Source: Gemmatimonadota bacterium (GTDB taxonomy: Bacteria > Gemmatimonadota > Gemmatimonadetes > Longimicrobiales > Longimicrobiaceae). Taken from it: 5,213 bases of DNA. The notes under the pieces are model-generated. The model saw only the letters and a program-made list of their open reading frames with translations, made no database searches and was not told where the DNA came from. Shown piece by piece: positions 1 through 5,213 of the stretch; the first letter of the stretch is position 1; each line of letters opens with the position of its first letter. The DNA is taken from assembly GCA_019348265.1 (NCBI GenBank), contig JAHWJV010000270.1:1-5213 (forward strand), given 5' to 3'. A program made the translations under genes and the position numbers.

Positions 1-180
1 CAGCCGCAGCTGCCGCACCCCGTCGACGTCGGCCGCCCACTGCGCCACCGCGTCGAGCAGCCCGTCGAGCACGTGGCCACCCCGCAGGTCGGGCGCGACG
101 TAGACCGCAATGACGGTGACCACGGGTGTCCCCTCGTCCCGGACGGCTCCGATGCAGCCTGCCGGGCGGGAGTCCTGCCA
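1..180 (-). CDS. GNAT-family N-acetyltransferase, C-terminal fragment (N-terminus missing, runs off left edge)
   Basis: Read on the minus strand from 180 down to 1, the frame gives 60 residues that follow the GNAT core. First comes a beta-4-like strand (PAGCIGAV, about 163-142), then a short DEGTP turn, then beta-4/beta-5 VIAVYVAPDLRGG (about 111-76) and an acetyl-CoA-site helix VLDGLLDAVAQWA, and finally a strand start VRQLRL at the edge. The pyrophosphate loop is imperfect: the usual R-x-x-G-x-G/A is seen here as R-G-G-H-V-L. About 55 of 60 codons end in G or C, as expected for real coding in this DNA, while the opposite strand reads as low-complexity H/R/V/P-rich protein. The usual N-terminal 50-70 residues are absent; upstream of 180 the DNA belongs to the DUF5916 gene on the other strand. 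The frame stays open rightward and has a GTG at 204-202 reading MRRVRPQDWQ, which could pass for a GNAT N-terminus but is probably chance. The substrate cannot be told. Confidence 0.62.
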
Positions 181-188
181 GTCCTGCG
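171..188. repeat. 9-base near-perfect direct repeat at the gene junction
   Basis: The units agtcctgcc (171-179) and agtcctgcg (180-188) stand directly side by side and match at 8 of 9 bases. They lie where the minus-strand GNAT homology stops and the plus-strand DUF5916 homology begins, so they may mark a microhomology join. A repeat this short can also occur by chance. Confidence 0.45.
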
Positions 189-1368
189 GCCGGACGCGCC
201 GCACCTGAGCGTCGACTCCACCGCCACCAGCCTCATGGGCTACACGGGCAACGTGAACGTCGGCAAGCGTGCCGGCGCCTGGACGGGGAGCGTCTCCCTC
301 GCCGCGACGAGCCCGGGGTACGAGATCAACGACCTCGGCTTCCAGACCACGGCCGACCGCATCGCGCTGGGCACGGCCATCAGCTACCGTCAGAACCGGC
401 CGGGGAACGTGTTCCGGAACTGGGGCGTCTTCAGCGGGCCGGATTTCACCTGGAACTACGGTGGTAATCTCGTATCCGCGAGCAACGGCGTCTTCCTGAG
501 CGGCCAACTCGTCAACTACTGGGGCGGGTCGATCAACGTGCAGCAGCGCTTCTCGACGCTGAACGACCGCCTCACGCGCGGCGGCCCACTGACGCGCGAT
601 CCGGCCGGCGCGGGCCTGGGCTTCCGTATCAATTCGGACCAGCGGAGGGCGTATACGTTCGGGGCCGATGGCAGTTTCGGAAGCGACAAGGGCGGTAGCT
701 GGCGCCGCTCCGCCGGAGTGGACGTCGGGATGAAGCCGGCCGGCAACTGGGACCTCCGCTTCGGGCCGGAGTGGTCGCGGAACCACAGTGCGGCGCAGTA
801 TCTCCAGAGCGTGGGCGACCCGCTCGCGACCTCGACCTACGGCCGGCGCTATGTCTTCGGCGAGCTCGACCAGACCACGGTCAGTCTGGAGACCCGCCTG
901 AACGTGAACTTCACGCCGAACATGTCCTTCGAGCTGTACGCGCAGCCGCTGGTCTCGAGCGGGAAGTACGGGACGGTCAGGGTGCTGAGCACGCCGCGGA
1001 CCTTCGAGTTCGCCGATTTCAGCGCGCAGCAGGGCAACGCCACCCCGGTGACCACGGCGAGCGGGCAGCGCGGCCTCTCGGTGGACCCGGACGGCACCGG
1101 GCCGGCCAGAGCGTTCAACGTGGTCAACCGTGACTTCAACACCACCAGCCTGCGCGGAAACGCGGTATTCCGTTGGGAGTGGCGGCCGGGCTCGACGCTG
1201 TTCCTGGTGTGGCAGCAGAGCCGGTCGGAGACGTTGAACGCCCTCGGAGCCGACCCGGCGTACCAGCGGGTGGGGAACTTCGATCTGGGGCGCGACGCGG
1301 GTGACCTCTTCGGAATCCGGCCGGACAACGTGTTCATGGTCAAGATGACGTACTGGCTCAACCCCTGA
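187..1368 (+). CDS. DUF5916 domain protein, C-terminal beta-barrel-like part (5' end lost at junction)
   Basis: About 393 residues resemble the C-terminal half of DUF5916 proteins, which in full form are usually far longer and carry an N-terminal carbohydrate-binding (CBM9-like) domain. Supporting motifs as recalled for the family are RPDAPHLSVDSTATSL at the left end (about 187-234), SPGYEINDLGFQTTADR (about 310-360), NRPGNVFRNWGVF, NYWGG, LRFGPEW, FGELDQTTVSLETRLNVNFT and ELYAQPLVSSGKYG (about 859-970), and a C-terminus ending VFMVKMTYWLNP. Alternating polar/hydrophobic strands, rich in Y, W, N and G, and an aromatic-rich end fit an outer-membrane beta-barrel; function is unknown. The frame stays open to base 1 and has a GTG at 73, so an automatic caller may start there. 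However, the residues before about 187 are the antisense of a GNAT gene and show no family likeness. The first ATG in frame is at 235. I treat this as a 5'-truncated gene. The terminator follows 28 bases after the stop. Confidence 0.8.
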   Translation, partial: RPDAPHLSVDSTATSLMGYTGNVNVGKRAGAWTGSVSLAATSPGYEINDLGFQTTADRIALGTAISYRQNRPGNVFRNWGVFSGPDFTWNYGGNLVSASNGVFLSGQLVNYWGGSINVQQRFSTLNDRLTRGGPLTRDPAGAGLGFRINSDQRRAYTFGADGSFGSDKGGSWRRSAGVDVGMKPAGNWDLRFGPEWSRNHSAAQYLQSVGDPLATSTYGRRYVFGELDQTTVSLETRLNVNFTPNMSFELYAQPLVSSGKYGTVRVLSTPRTFEFADFSAQQGNATPVTTASGQRGLSVDPDGTGPARAFNVVNRDFNTTSLRGNAVFRWEWRPGSTLFLVWQQSRSETLNALGADPAYQRVGNFDLGRDAGDLFGIRPDNVFMVKMTYWLNP

Positions 1369-1396
1369 AGAAATCGGGTAGGCCAGGAGGGGTGGA

Positions 1397-1446
1397 GAAG
1401 CCCCCGCGGCAAGGCGCTTCGCCAGCCGCGGGGGCTTCCTCTTTAT
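1397..1446 (+). terminator. Rho-independent terminator after the DUF5916 gene
   Basis: A perfect 14-base-pair stem is formed by gaagcccccgcggc (1397-1410) and gccgcgggggcttc (1425-1438). Inside it is a second small stem, ggcg (1413-1416) with cgcc (1420-1423), closed by a three-base loop. The 3' side is followed by a pyrimidine tail, ctcttta (1440-1446). The hairpin sits 28 bases after the stop codon at 1368, so it should end the transcript and insulate the htpX gene. Confidence 0.88.
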
Positions 1447-1460
1447 AGTCGCCAGTCGCC
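1447..1460. repeat. Two tandem AGTCGCC heptamers
   Basis: agtcgcc occurs twice in tandem (1447-1453 and 1454-1460), followed by the related cgtcgac. The unit length is the same as that of the GACTGAA repeat in the spacer at 4403-4428. No function is evident; two copies only, so chance is possible. Confidence 0.4.
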
Positions 1461-1502
1461 CGTCGACTGAAGATCGACGACTTCCCCTCCTCGGCCGGGG
1501 CC

Positions 1503-1530
1503 TTGAGCGTCAAGGCTCGCGTGATAGATT
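1503..1530 (+). promoter_or_regulatory. Candidate sigma-70-type promoter of htpX
   Basis: A -35-like TTGAGC (1503-1508) and a -10-like TAGATT (1525-1530, 4 of 6 to TATAAT) are separated by 16 bases. The site lies after the terminator and 50 bases before the htpX ATG, in the only AT-richer patch of this spacer. It is a pattern match only; promoter consensus in this phylum is not well known to me. Confidence 0.42.
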
Positions 1531-1570
1531 GCTCGACGGCGGACGACGAACACGCACCAGGACTGCACTC

Positions 1571-1576
1571 GGAGGA
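1571..1576 (+). promoter_or_regulatory. Shine-Dalgarno of htpX (decides the start)
   Basis: GGAGGA sits just upstream of the ATG at 1580 and selects that start over the in-frame TTG at 1529. Confidence 0.8.
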
Positions 1577-1579
1577 ACC

Positions 1580-2416
1580 ATGAACAACGTCAAGGTCTTC
1601 GGCCTGATGGCCCTGCTCACTGCGCTGGTGATGGGGATTGGCGGCGCCGTGGGCGGGCAGGGGGGGATGATGATCGCGCTGCTCTTCGCCGGCGGGATGA
1701 ACTTCTTCATGTACTTCGCCTCGGCCTCGATGGTGCTCCGCATGTACGGAGCGCAGGTGGTGGAGCGGCCGCAGGCGCCGGAGCTATACGACATGGTCGA
1801 TCGGCTGCGCCAGCGCGCCGCGCTTCCCATGCCGACGGTCGCGATCGCGCCGCAGGAGCAGCCGAACGCGTTCGCGACCGGCCGGAATCCGGAGCACGCG
1901 GTGGTGTGCGTCACGCAGGGTCTGATGCGCGTGATCAACGGGGACGAGCTCGAGGGCGTGATCGCGCACGAGCTGGCGCACATCAAGAACCGCGACATGC
2001 TCCTGCAGACCTTCACGGCGACTCTGGCGGGCGCCATTTCCCACCTCGGCCAGATGGCGATGTGGGGGGCGATCTTCGGGCGCGACGACGAAGAGGGGGG
2101 CGGCGGCGGGCTGATGATGTTCATCCTGGCGCCCATCGCGGCGATGCTCGTGCAGATGGCGATCAGCCGCCAGCGCGAGTACAAGGCCGACGCGGTCGGC
2201 GCGCAGATCTGCGGGCGTCCGCTGGCGCTGGCAAGCGCGCTCGAGAAGCTGGACGCGTACTCCCGGCGCATCCCCATGCACGTCTCGCCGGCGGCCGCGC
2301 CGCTCGCCCAGGTGAACCCGCTCGCGGCGCACAGCGGCGGGGTCGCGAGCCTCTTCTCCACCCATCCGCCGACGGAAAAACGCACGGCGGCGCTGCGACT
2401 GCTCGCTTCGCGCTGA
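1580..2416 (+). CDS. htpX: HtpX-type M48 membrane zinc metalloprotease
   Basis: This is a complete 278-residue protein, close to the roughly 290 residues of E. coli HtpX. The family degrades misfolded or damaged membrane proteins, working with FtsH in envelope quality control. Two N-terminal membrane segments (about residues 6-25 and 31-52) precede the protease domain. The zinc site is plain: HELAH at 130-134 (ligands H130 and H134, catalytic E131) and third ligand E200 in REYKAD, the usual HtpX spacing. NAFATG (about 96-101) and THPPTEKR (261-268) are further M48B marks. Two more hydrophobic stretches (about 147-167 and 177-196) flank an acidic, glycine-rich loop DDEEGGGGG. The ATG at 1580 is chosen because a strong GGAGG (1571-1575) stands just ahead of it and residue 2 onward matches the family N-terminus; a TTG at 1529 in frame lacks this support and overlaps the candidate -10. 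The gene is followed after 68 bases by terC on the same strand. Identification is firm; heat-shock control is not shown by the sequence. Confidence 0.93.
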   Translation: MNNVKVFGLMALLTALVMGIGGAVGGQGGMMIALLFAGGMNFFMYFASASMVLRMYGAQVVERPQAPELYDMVDRLRQRAALPMPTVAIAPQEQPNAFATGRNPEHAVVCVTQGLMRVINGDELEGVIAHELAHIKNRDMLLQTFTATLAGAISHLGQMAMWGAIFGRDDEEGGGGGLMMFILAPIAAMLVQMAISRQREYKADAVGAQICGRPLALASALEKLDAYSRRIPMHVSPAAAPLAQVNPLAAHSGGVASLFSTHPPTEKRTAALRLLASR

Positions 2417-2442
2417 TCCTACGCCGAAACTGACATTCTCCA

Positions 2443-2467
2443 GGGAAGCGGCTTACCGCTCCTTCCC
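2443..2467 (+). other. Imperfect hairpin between htpX and terC
   Basis: agcgg (2447-2451) pairs with ccgct (2456-2460) around a ctta loop. An outer ggga (2443-2446) can pair with tccc (2464-2467) across a three-base bulge. There is no T-run after it, so it is not a convincing terminator. It could be an RNA-processing or partial attenuation element, or nothing. Confidence 0.25.
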
Positions 2468-2475
2468 TTCAATCC

Positions 2476-2480
2476 AAGGA
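2476..2480 (+). promoter_or_regulatory. Shine-Dalgarno of terC-family gene
   Basis: AAGGA lies four bases before the ATG at 2485, a somewhat short but usable spacing. There is no convincing separate promoter in the 68-base gap from htpX, which supports co-transcription. Confidence 0.55.
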
Positions 2481-2484
2481 ATTC

Positions 2485-3252
2485 ATGGACTGGTTGACGG
2501 ACCCGACCATCTGGGTCGCATTCACGACGCTGACCGTGCTCGAGATCGTTCTCGGGATCGACAACATCGTGTTCATCTCGATTCTCGCCGGAAAGCTGCC
2601 TGCCGACCAGCAGGCGCGCGCGCGCACCGTCGGGCTGGCACTGGCGATGATCACCCGGGTGCTTCTCCTGCTGGCGCTGTCCTGGATGGTGAGGCTGACG
2701 GCGCCGCTCTTCTCGGTGCTCGGCAACGATCTCTCGGGGCGTGACCTCATCCTCATCGGCGGTGGGCTCTTCCTGGTGGCGAAGAGCACGCGTGAGATCC
2801 ATCACAAGCTGGAGGGCGAGGATCGGACCGAGGTCGGCGGCCATCCCTCCTTCCGTAGCGTGATCATCCAGATCCTTCTGCTCGATATCGTCTTCTCCCT
2901 GGATTCCGTCATCACGGCCGTGGGGATGGTCGATGAGGTGGGGGTGATGATCGCTGCGGTGATCGTGGCGGTCGGCGTGATGCTGGTATCGGCGGGTACC
3001 ATCGGCCGATTCGTCGAGCGGCACCCGACCGTGAAGATGCTCGCGCTCAGCTTCCTGCTCCTGATCGGCGTGACGCTGCTCGCCGAAGGGTTCGGACAGC
3101 ACGTCTCGAAGGGGTACATCTACTTCGCCATGGGCTTCAGCGTGTTCGTGGAGATGCTGAACCTGAAACTGCAGAAGCAGCGGAGGGATCCCGTGAGGCT
3201 GAACGAGTCGCTGGATCCCGGAAGCGGGGCGAGCCCGACCGCCGCGGTCTGA
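2485..3252 (+). CDS. TerC-family integral membrane protein (putative manganese/metal exporter)
   Basis: This complete 255-residue protein has about seven hydrophobic segments (roughly residues 8-33, 50-72, 86-100, 124-146, 152-175, 185-205 and 210-226). The family signatures carry acidic residues inside the membrane: EIVLGIDN (20-27) and its repeat-like partner DIVFSLDS (134-141), then LLAEGFGQH (198-206) and FVEMLN (221-226). Conserved acidic positions such as E20, D26, D134 and D140 are present. The family (TerC, Alx, YkoY/YceF) is linked to manganese export and metal supply to exported enzymes in model bacteria. The tellurite-resistance name is historical, and I see no other ter genes here. 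A cytoplasmic loop (about 101-123) and a polar C-terminal tail of about 28 residues are the soluble parts. AAGGA (2476-2480) precedes the ATG. No yybP-ykoY-like manganese riboswitch fits in the 68-base gap. It is probably read with htpX. Confidence 0.9.
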   Translation: MDWLTDPTIWVAFTTLTVLEIVLGIDNIVFISILAGKLPADQQARARTVGLALAMITRVLLLLALSWMVRLTAPLFSVLGNDLSGRDLILIGGGLFLVAKSTREIHHKLEGEDRTEVGGHPSFRSVIIQILLLDIVFSLDSVITAVGMVDEVGVMIAAVIVAVGVMLVSAGTIGRFVERHPTVKMLALSFLLLIGVTLLAEGFGQHVSKGYIYFAMGFSVFVEMLNLKLQKQRRDPVRLNESLDPGSGASPTAAV

Positions 3253-3285
3253 GGCTCCTCGGCTCTGCGAATGGGACGTGTCAGG

Positions 3286-3307
3286 GGCCGGGCTTACACA
3301 GCCGGCC
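3286..3307. terminator. Weak GC hairpin between convergent genes
   Basis: ggccgg (3286-3291) and ccggcc (3302-3307) form a six-base-pair stem around a ten-base loop that contains the stop codon of the minus-strand monooxygenase. It lies in the 41-base gap between two convergent genes, where a shared terminator would be expected. However, neither strand shows a T-run after it, so it is not a typical intrinsic terminator. Confidence 0.25.
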
Positions 3308-4301
3308 TCTTCAGCGCCTCCGCCAGAAGCTCATACGAGCGCAGTCTCTGCGCCTGACCGTGCACGTTCGTCGTGATCATGACTTCGTCTGCGCCGGTCT
3401 CGAGCACGGCCTGCTCCAGCCTCGGGAAGATGGTGGCGGGCGTTCCGGTGAAGTGCAGCTTCCGGTACGCCTCGACCACACTGCGCTCCTGTGGGGTGTA
3501 AGGGTAGGCGAGCGCCTCCTCCGGGCTCGGAATCAGCCCGAACTGCCCCCGCTGTAGCCTGACCCGGATCAGGTCCCCCGTCGCCGCCAGGTAGTCCGCC
3601 TCCTCCTCCGTCTCCGCACACACCACCGCCACCGCCAGGATGGCGTGCGGCTCGGGGAACTGCTCCGAGGGCTGGAAGCTCTCGCGGTAGGCGCGCATGG
3701 CAGGCTCCGCGGGAGCGGGGCTGAAGTGGCTCGCGAAGCTGTATCCGATCCCCAGCGACCCGGCGAGCTGCGCGCTAGCTCCACTCGACCCGAGCAGCCA
3801 GATGGGCGGGAGCGTGACCCCGACGGGGACGACCCGCACCCGCCGGAAGGCGTGATCGTCCGGGAGCGTACCCGCGGAAAGGCCGCGTAGCTCCAGCATT
3901 TGATCGGTGAACTGCTCCGGCCCGAACGGCCGCAGCGCCCGCGAGGTTGCGGGATCGGTGCCGGGCGCCCGGCCGATTCCCAGGTCGATCCGGCCGGGGT
4001 GCAGCGCTTCCAGCGTGTGGAACTCCTCGGCCAGCTTCAGCGGGACGTGGTTCTGGAGCATGATCCCACCGGAGCCGACGCGGATCCGCTCGGTGGCCGA
4101 CGCGATGTGCGCGATCAGGATCTCCGGAACGGAGCTTCCGATACCCGGCATCCCGTGATGCTCCGCAAACCAGTACCGCACGTACCCGAGGGAGTCCGCC
4201 AGCCTCGCGAGCTCGACGGAATTCCGCAGCGACTCCGCCGCGCTGGAGCCGGTCCCGATCGGGACCAGGTCCAGGACTGAGAGCGGGAATGGACTCCTCA
4301 T
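3294..4301 (-). CDS. Luciferase-like flavin-dependent monooxygenase (MsnO8 / group 1 type)
   Basis: This complete 335-residue protein belongs to the bacterial luciferase-like (LLM) TIM-barrel family, whose members use reduced FMN or F420 to oxidise organic substrates. The N-terminus PLSVLDLVPIGTG (6-18) is typical of the group 1/MsnO8 branch, which includes E. coli YhbW. Further marks are YWFAEHHGMPGIGSS (43-57), the flavin-site strand RVGSGGIMLQNH (74-85), EEFHTLEALHPGRIDLGIGR (92-111, with APGTD after it), PPIWLLGSSGASAQLAG (165-181) and a C-terminal GTPATI/ADEVMITT pair (286-311). Length and order are normal and no key motif is broken. Two hydrophobic AVAVVC and GYSFASHF strands fit the barrel. 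The ATG at 4301 gives the family N-terminus, but no clear Shine-Dalgarno lies just before it, so translation may be weak or leader-dependent. The gene converges on terC with a 41-base gap. FMN is more likely than F420, by family only; the substrate cannot be told. Confidence 0.92.
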   Translation of the reverse strand: MRSPFPLSVLDLVPIGTGSSAAESLRNSVELARLADSLGYVRYWFAEHHGMPGIGSSVPEILIAHIASATERIRVGSGGIMLQNHVPLKLAEEFHTLEALHPGRIDLGIGRAPGTDPATSRALRPFGPEQFTDQMLELRGLSAGTLPDDHAFRRVRVVPVGVTLPPIWLLGSSGASAQLAGSLGIGYSFASHFSPAPAEPAMRAYRESFQPSEQFPEPHAILAVAVVCAETEEEADYLAATGDLIRVRLQRGQFGLIPSPEEALAYPYTPQERSVVEAYRKLHFTGTPATIFPRLEQAVLETGADEVMITTNVHGQAQRLRSYELLAEALKRPAV

Positions 4302-4331
4302 GCCGGCAGCGCCGCCCGCGGGCCCTCACCC

Positions 4332-4374
4332 GGCGCGTTTAGACGCGCCACCCTCCCCCATGAACGGGGGAGGG
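4332..4374. repeat. Double palindrome, REP-like intergenic element
   Basis: Two hairpins stand one base apart. The first is ggcgcgt (4332-4338) with acgcgcc (4343-4349), seven base pairs around ttag. The second is ccctccccc (4351-4359) with gggggaggg (4366-4374), nine perfect base pairs around atgaac. The paired GC palindromes in a spacer resemble REP-type or small non-coding repeats spread in many GC-rich genomes, but copy number cannot be judged from one window. The element lies between two minus-strand genes, in the leader of the monooxygenase. It could also slow or end transcription coming from the SGNH gene, though no T-run follows on the minus strand. Confidence 0.6.
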
Positions 4375-4402
4375 GCTTCGGATCCAGCAATTTTCTACTC
4401 CT

Positions 4403-4431
4403 GACTGAAGACTGAAATGAAGACTGAAGAC
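4403..4431. repeat. Short tandem repeat of GACTGAA
   Basis: gactgaa occurs at 4403-4409 and 4410-4416. After a shortened atgaa (4417-4421) it occurs again at 4422-4428, followed by the start of a further copy (gac). The array sits in the 149-base spacer between the SGNH hydrolase and the monooxygenase, which otherwise holds only the double palindrome. No promoter on the minus strand is convincing here. I recall similar spacer repeats in Gemmatimonadota genomes, but cannot verify it. Confidence 0.65.
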
Positions 4432-4450
4432 CCATAGCCGATGGCCGCCA

Positions 4451-5213
4451 TCACCTGAAGATCGACAGATCGATCGCCTCGCCCATCGCCCGGTACCCGG
4501 CGTCGTTGGGATGAAGATGGTCGCCGGGGTCGAATTCCGGGCGGAGCCGCTTCGGGTTGGCCGGGTCGCGGGTGGCCGCGTCGAAGTCGATGACGGCGTC
4601 AAAGGCGCCCGAGGTTCGGATCCACTGATTGACGGCGGAGCGGACGGCCTCTCCCGCCTCCGAGTAGTAGTTGGCGCCCTGGTAGGGAGTCAGCGTCGCG
4701 CCGATCACCTTCACGCCGGCCGCGTGGGATCGGTCGATGATCTGGCGGTACGCCCAGGTTATCTCATCGGCGGTGACCGCCGGGCCGGGAGGGGTGCGGC
4801 CCAGATTCCCGATGTCGTTGATGCCCTCGAGCACGATGACCCACTTCACCCCCGACTCCGTCAGGACGTCGCGGTCGAGGCGGGCGAGCATCCCGACACC
4901 GGACGCGTCCCGCAGGACCTGGTTTCCGGAGATTCCCGCGTTTACGACGCCGATGCGGCGGGTCGCGGGGTTGGCGGCGAGGCGCGCGGAGAGAACCGCG
5001 AGCCACATGCGATCCATATCCGGCGTGGACCGGGCGCCGTCAGTGATCGAGTCGCCGAAGCCAACGATCGCGGCGGCGTCGGCAGGGGCGACCACGTCGA
5101 TCCCATCCAGCCAGTAGTACGAGCTGGTCGTGGTGTCGGGGTCGATCGACGTGGCGCCGGTGAAGTCGCCCGCGCGCGAGATGTAGGTGGTGTGGAGACC
5201 CAGCGAGTGCGCC
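4451..5213 (-). CDS. SGNH/GDSL-family hydrolase (XynE-like), N-terminus beyond window
   Basis: At least 253 residues are visible; the frame is open to the right edge, so the gene starts outside the window. A GTG at 5095 could be taken as a start, but the residues ahead of it (AHSLGLHTTYISRAGDFTG, then YYWLDGIDV, about 5212-5096) read as genuine protein and suit the beta-rich leading region seen in this branch. All four SGNH blocks are present: GFGDSITDG with the nucleophile Ser (codon 5050-5048), VVNAGISGN with the oxyanion Gly, VLEGINDIG with the oxyanion Asn, and DHLHPNDAGY with the catalytic Asp and His near the C-terminus. RMWLAVLSARL after block I is typical. Family members are esterases or deacetylases acting on acetylated polysaccharides, other acyl esters or lipids; the XynE-like branch is linked to plant-polysaccharide breakdown. 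A secretion signal, if any, would be outside the window. The stop lies 149 bases before the monooxygenase ATG, so joint transcription is possible but uncertain. Confidence 0.9.
   Translation of the reverse strand, partial: AHSLGLHTTYISRAGDFTGATSIDPDTTTSSYYWLDGIDVVAPADAAAIVGFGDSITDGARSTPDMDRMWLAVLSARLAANPATRRIGVVNAGISGNQVLRDASGVGMLARLDRDVLTESGVKWVIVLEGINDIGNLGRTPPGPAVTADEITWAYRQIIDRSHAAGVKVIGATLTPYQGANYYSEAGEAVRSAVNQWIRTSGAFDAVIDFDAATRDPANPKRLRPEFDPGDHLHPNDAGYRAMGEAIDLSIFR

Noticed and set aside
73..186. Plus-strand reading from a GTG at 73 as the true N-terminus of the DUF5916 protein
   Set aside because: The residues are H/R/V/D-rich with no signal peptide or family likeness, and they are the exact antisense of a well-formed GNAT core.
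1467..1478. 12-base match ctgaagatcgac shared with 4455-4466 (end of the SGNH gene)
   Set aside because: About one or two 12-base matches are expected by chance between positions of a 5-kb sequence, more so with skewed composition; flanks do not match.
1529..1579. TTG at 1529 as an earlier htpX start adding 17 residues
   Set aside because: It has no ribosome site, overlaps the candidate -10 element, adds an Arg/Thr-rich stretch foreign to the family, and the ATG at 1580 has a strong Shine-Dalgarno.
1660..1666. G7 run in htpX, and a G6 run at 2095-2100, as phase-variation sites
   Set aside because: Runs this short are common in GC-rich coding DNA and the htpX frame is intact; the second one merely codes a glycine-rich loop often seen in this family.
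1510..2385. Long minus-strand open frame opposite htpX
   Set aside because: It is the antisense of a fully motif-bearing M48 protease and is rich in Ser, Arg and Pro, typical of shadow frames in GC-rich DNA.
2417..2484. Manganese (yybP-ykoY) riboswitch ahead of the TerC-family gene
   Set aside because: The gap is only 68 bases, has one small imperfect hairpin, and lacks the recognisable paired conserved loops of that riboswitch.
2419..3102. Long minus-strand open frame opposite the TerC-family gene
   Set aside because: It is His/Asp/Glu/Arg-rich nonsense, the usual antisense of a hydrophobic membrane protein.
3775..4329. Minus-strand 184-residue frame overlapping the start of the monooxygenase
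   Set aside because: It is an alternative frame of the same DNA with Arg/Pro/Gly-rich composition; the monooxygenase frame carries all conserved motifs.
4339..4602. Minus-strand 87-residue frame across the end of the SGNH gene and the palindromes
   Set aside because: It overlaps real SGNH coding in another frame and its C-terminal half is only a translation of the palindromic repeat.

Overview
The window is GC-rich with strongly G/C-ending codons and holds six protein genes or gene pieces. The gene content suggests a member of the Gemmatimonadota or a near relative. The main pointer is the DUF5916 C-terminal region at the left, a family that I recall as abundant in that phylum, together with short tandem GACTGAA-type spacers. 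This placement is an inference from family recall, not a computed classification.

Layout: (1) 1-180, minus strand, is the coding-like C-terminal half of a GNAT acetyltransferase that runs off the left edge. (2) About 187-1368, plus strand, is the C-terminal beta-barrel-like part of a DUF5916 protein, ending in a perfect intrinsic terminator (1397-1446). (3) 1580-2416, plus, is a complete HtpX-type M48 membrane metalloprotease with its own candidate promoter and Shine-Dalgarno. (4) 2485-3252, plus, is a complete TerC-family membrane protein 68 bases downstream, probably co-transcribed. (5) 3294-4301, minus, is a complete luciferase-like flavin monooxygenase (MsnO8/group 1 type), convergent with terC. 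(6) 4302-4450 is a spacer with a double palindrome (REP-like) and a GACTGAA tandem repeat. (7) 4451-5213, minus, is a SGNH/GDSL hydrolase whose N-terminus lies beyond the right edge.

The htpX-terC pair makes biological sense as an envelope unit: membrane-protein quality control next to metal (probably manganese) export. The monooxygenase and the SGNH hydrolase look like independent ordinary accessory or housekeeping genes. The most noteworthy point is the left end. Two unrelated genes, each missing its N-terminal part, meet head to head within a few bases at about 171-190. This looks like a chimeric assembly junction or a real rearrangement, and it makes any long single ORF over 1-1368 misleading. 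I see no sign of a novel defence, mobile or RNA system in this window.
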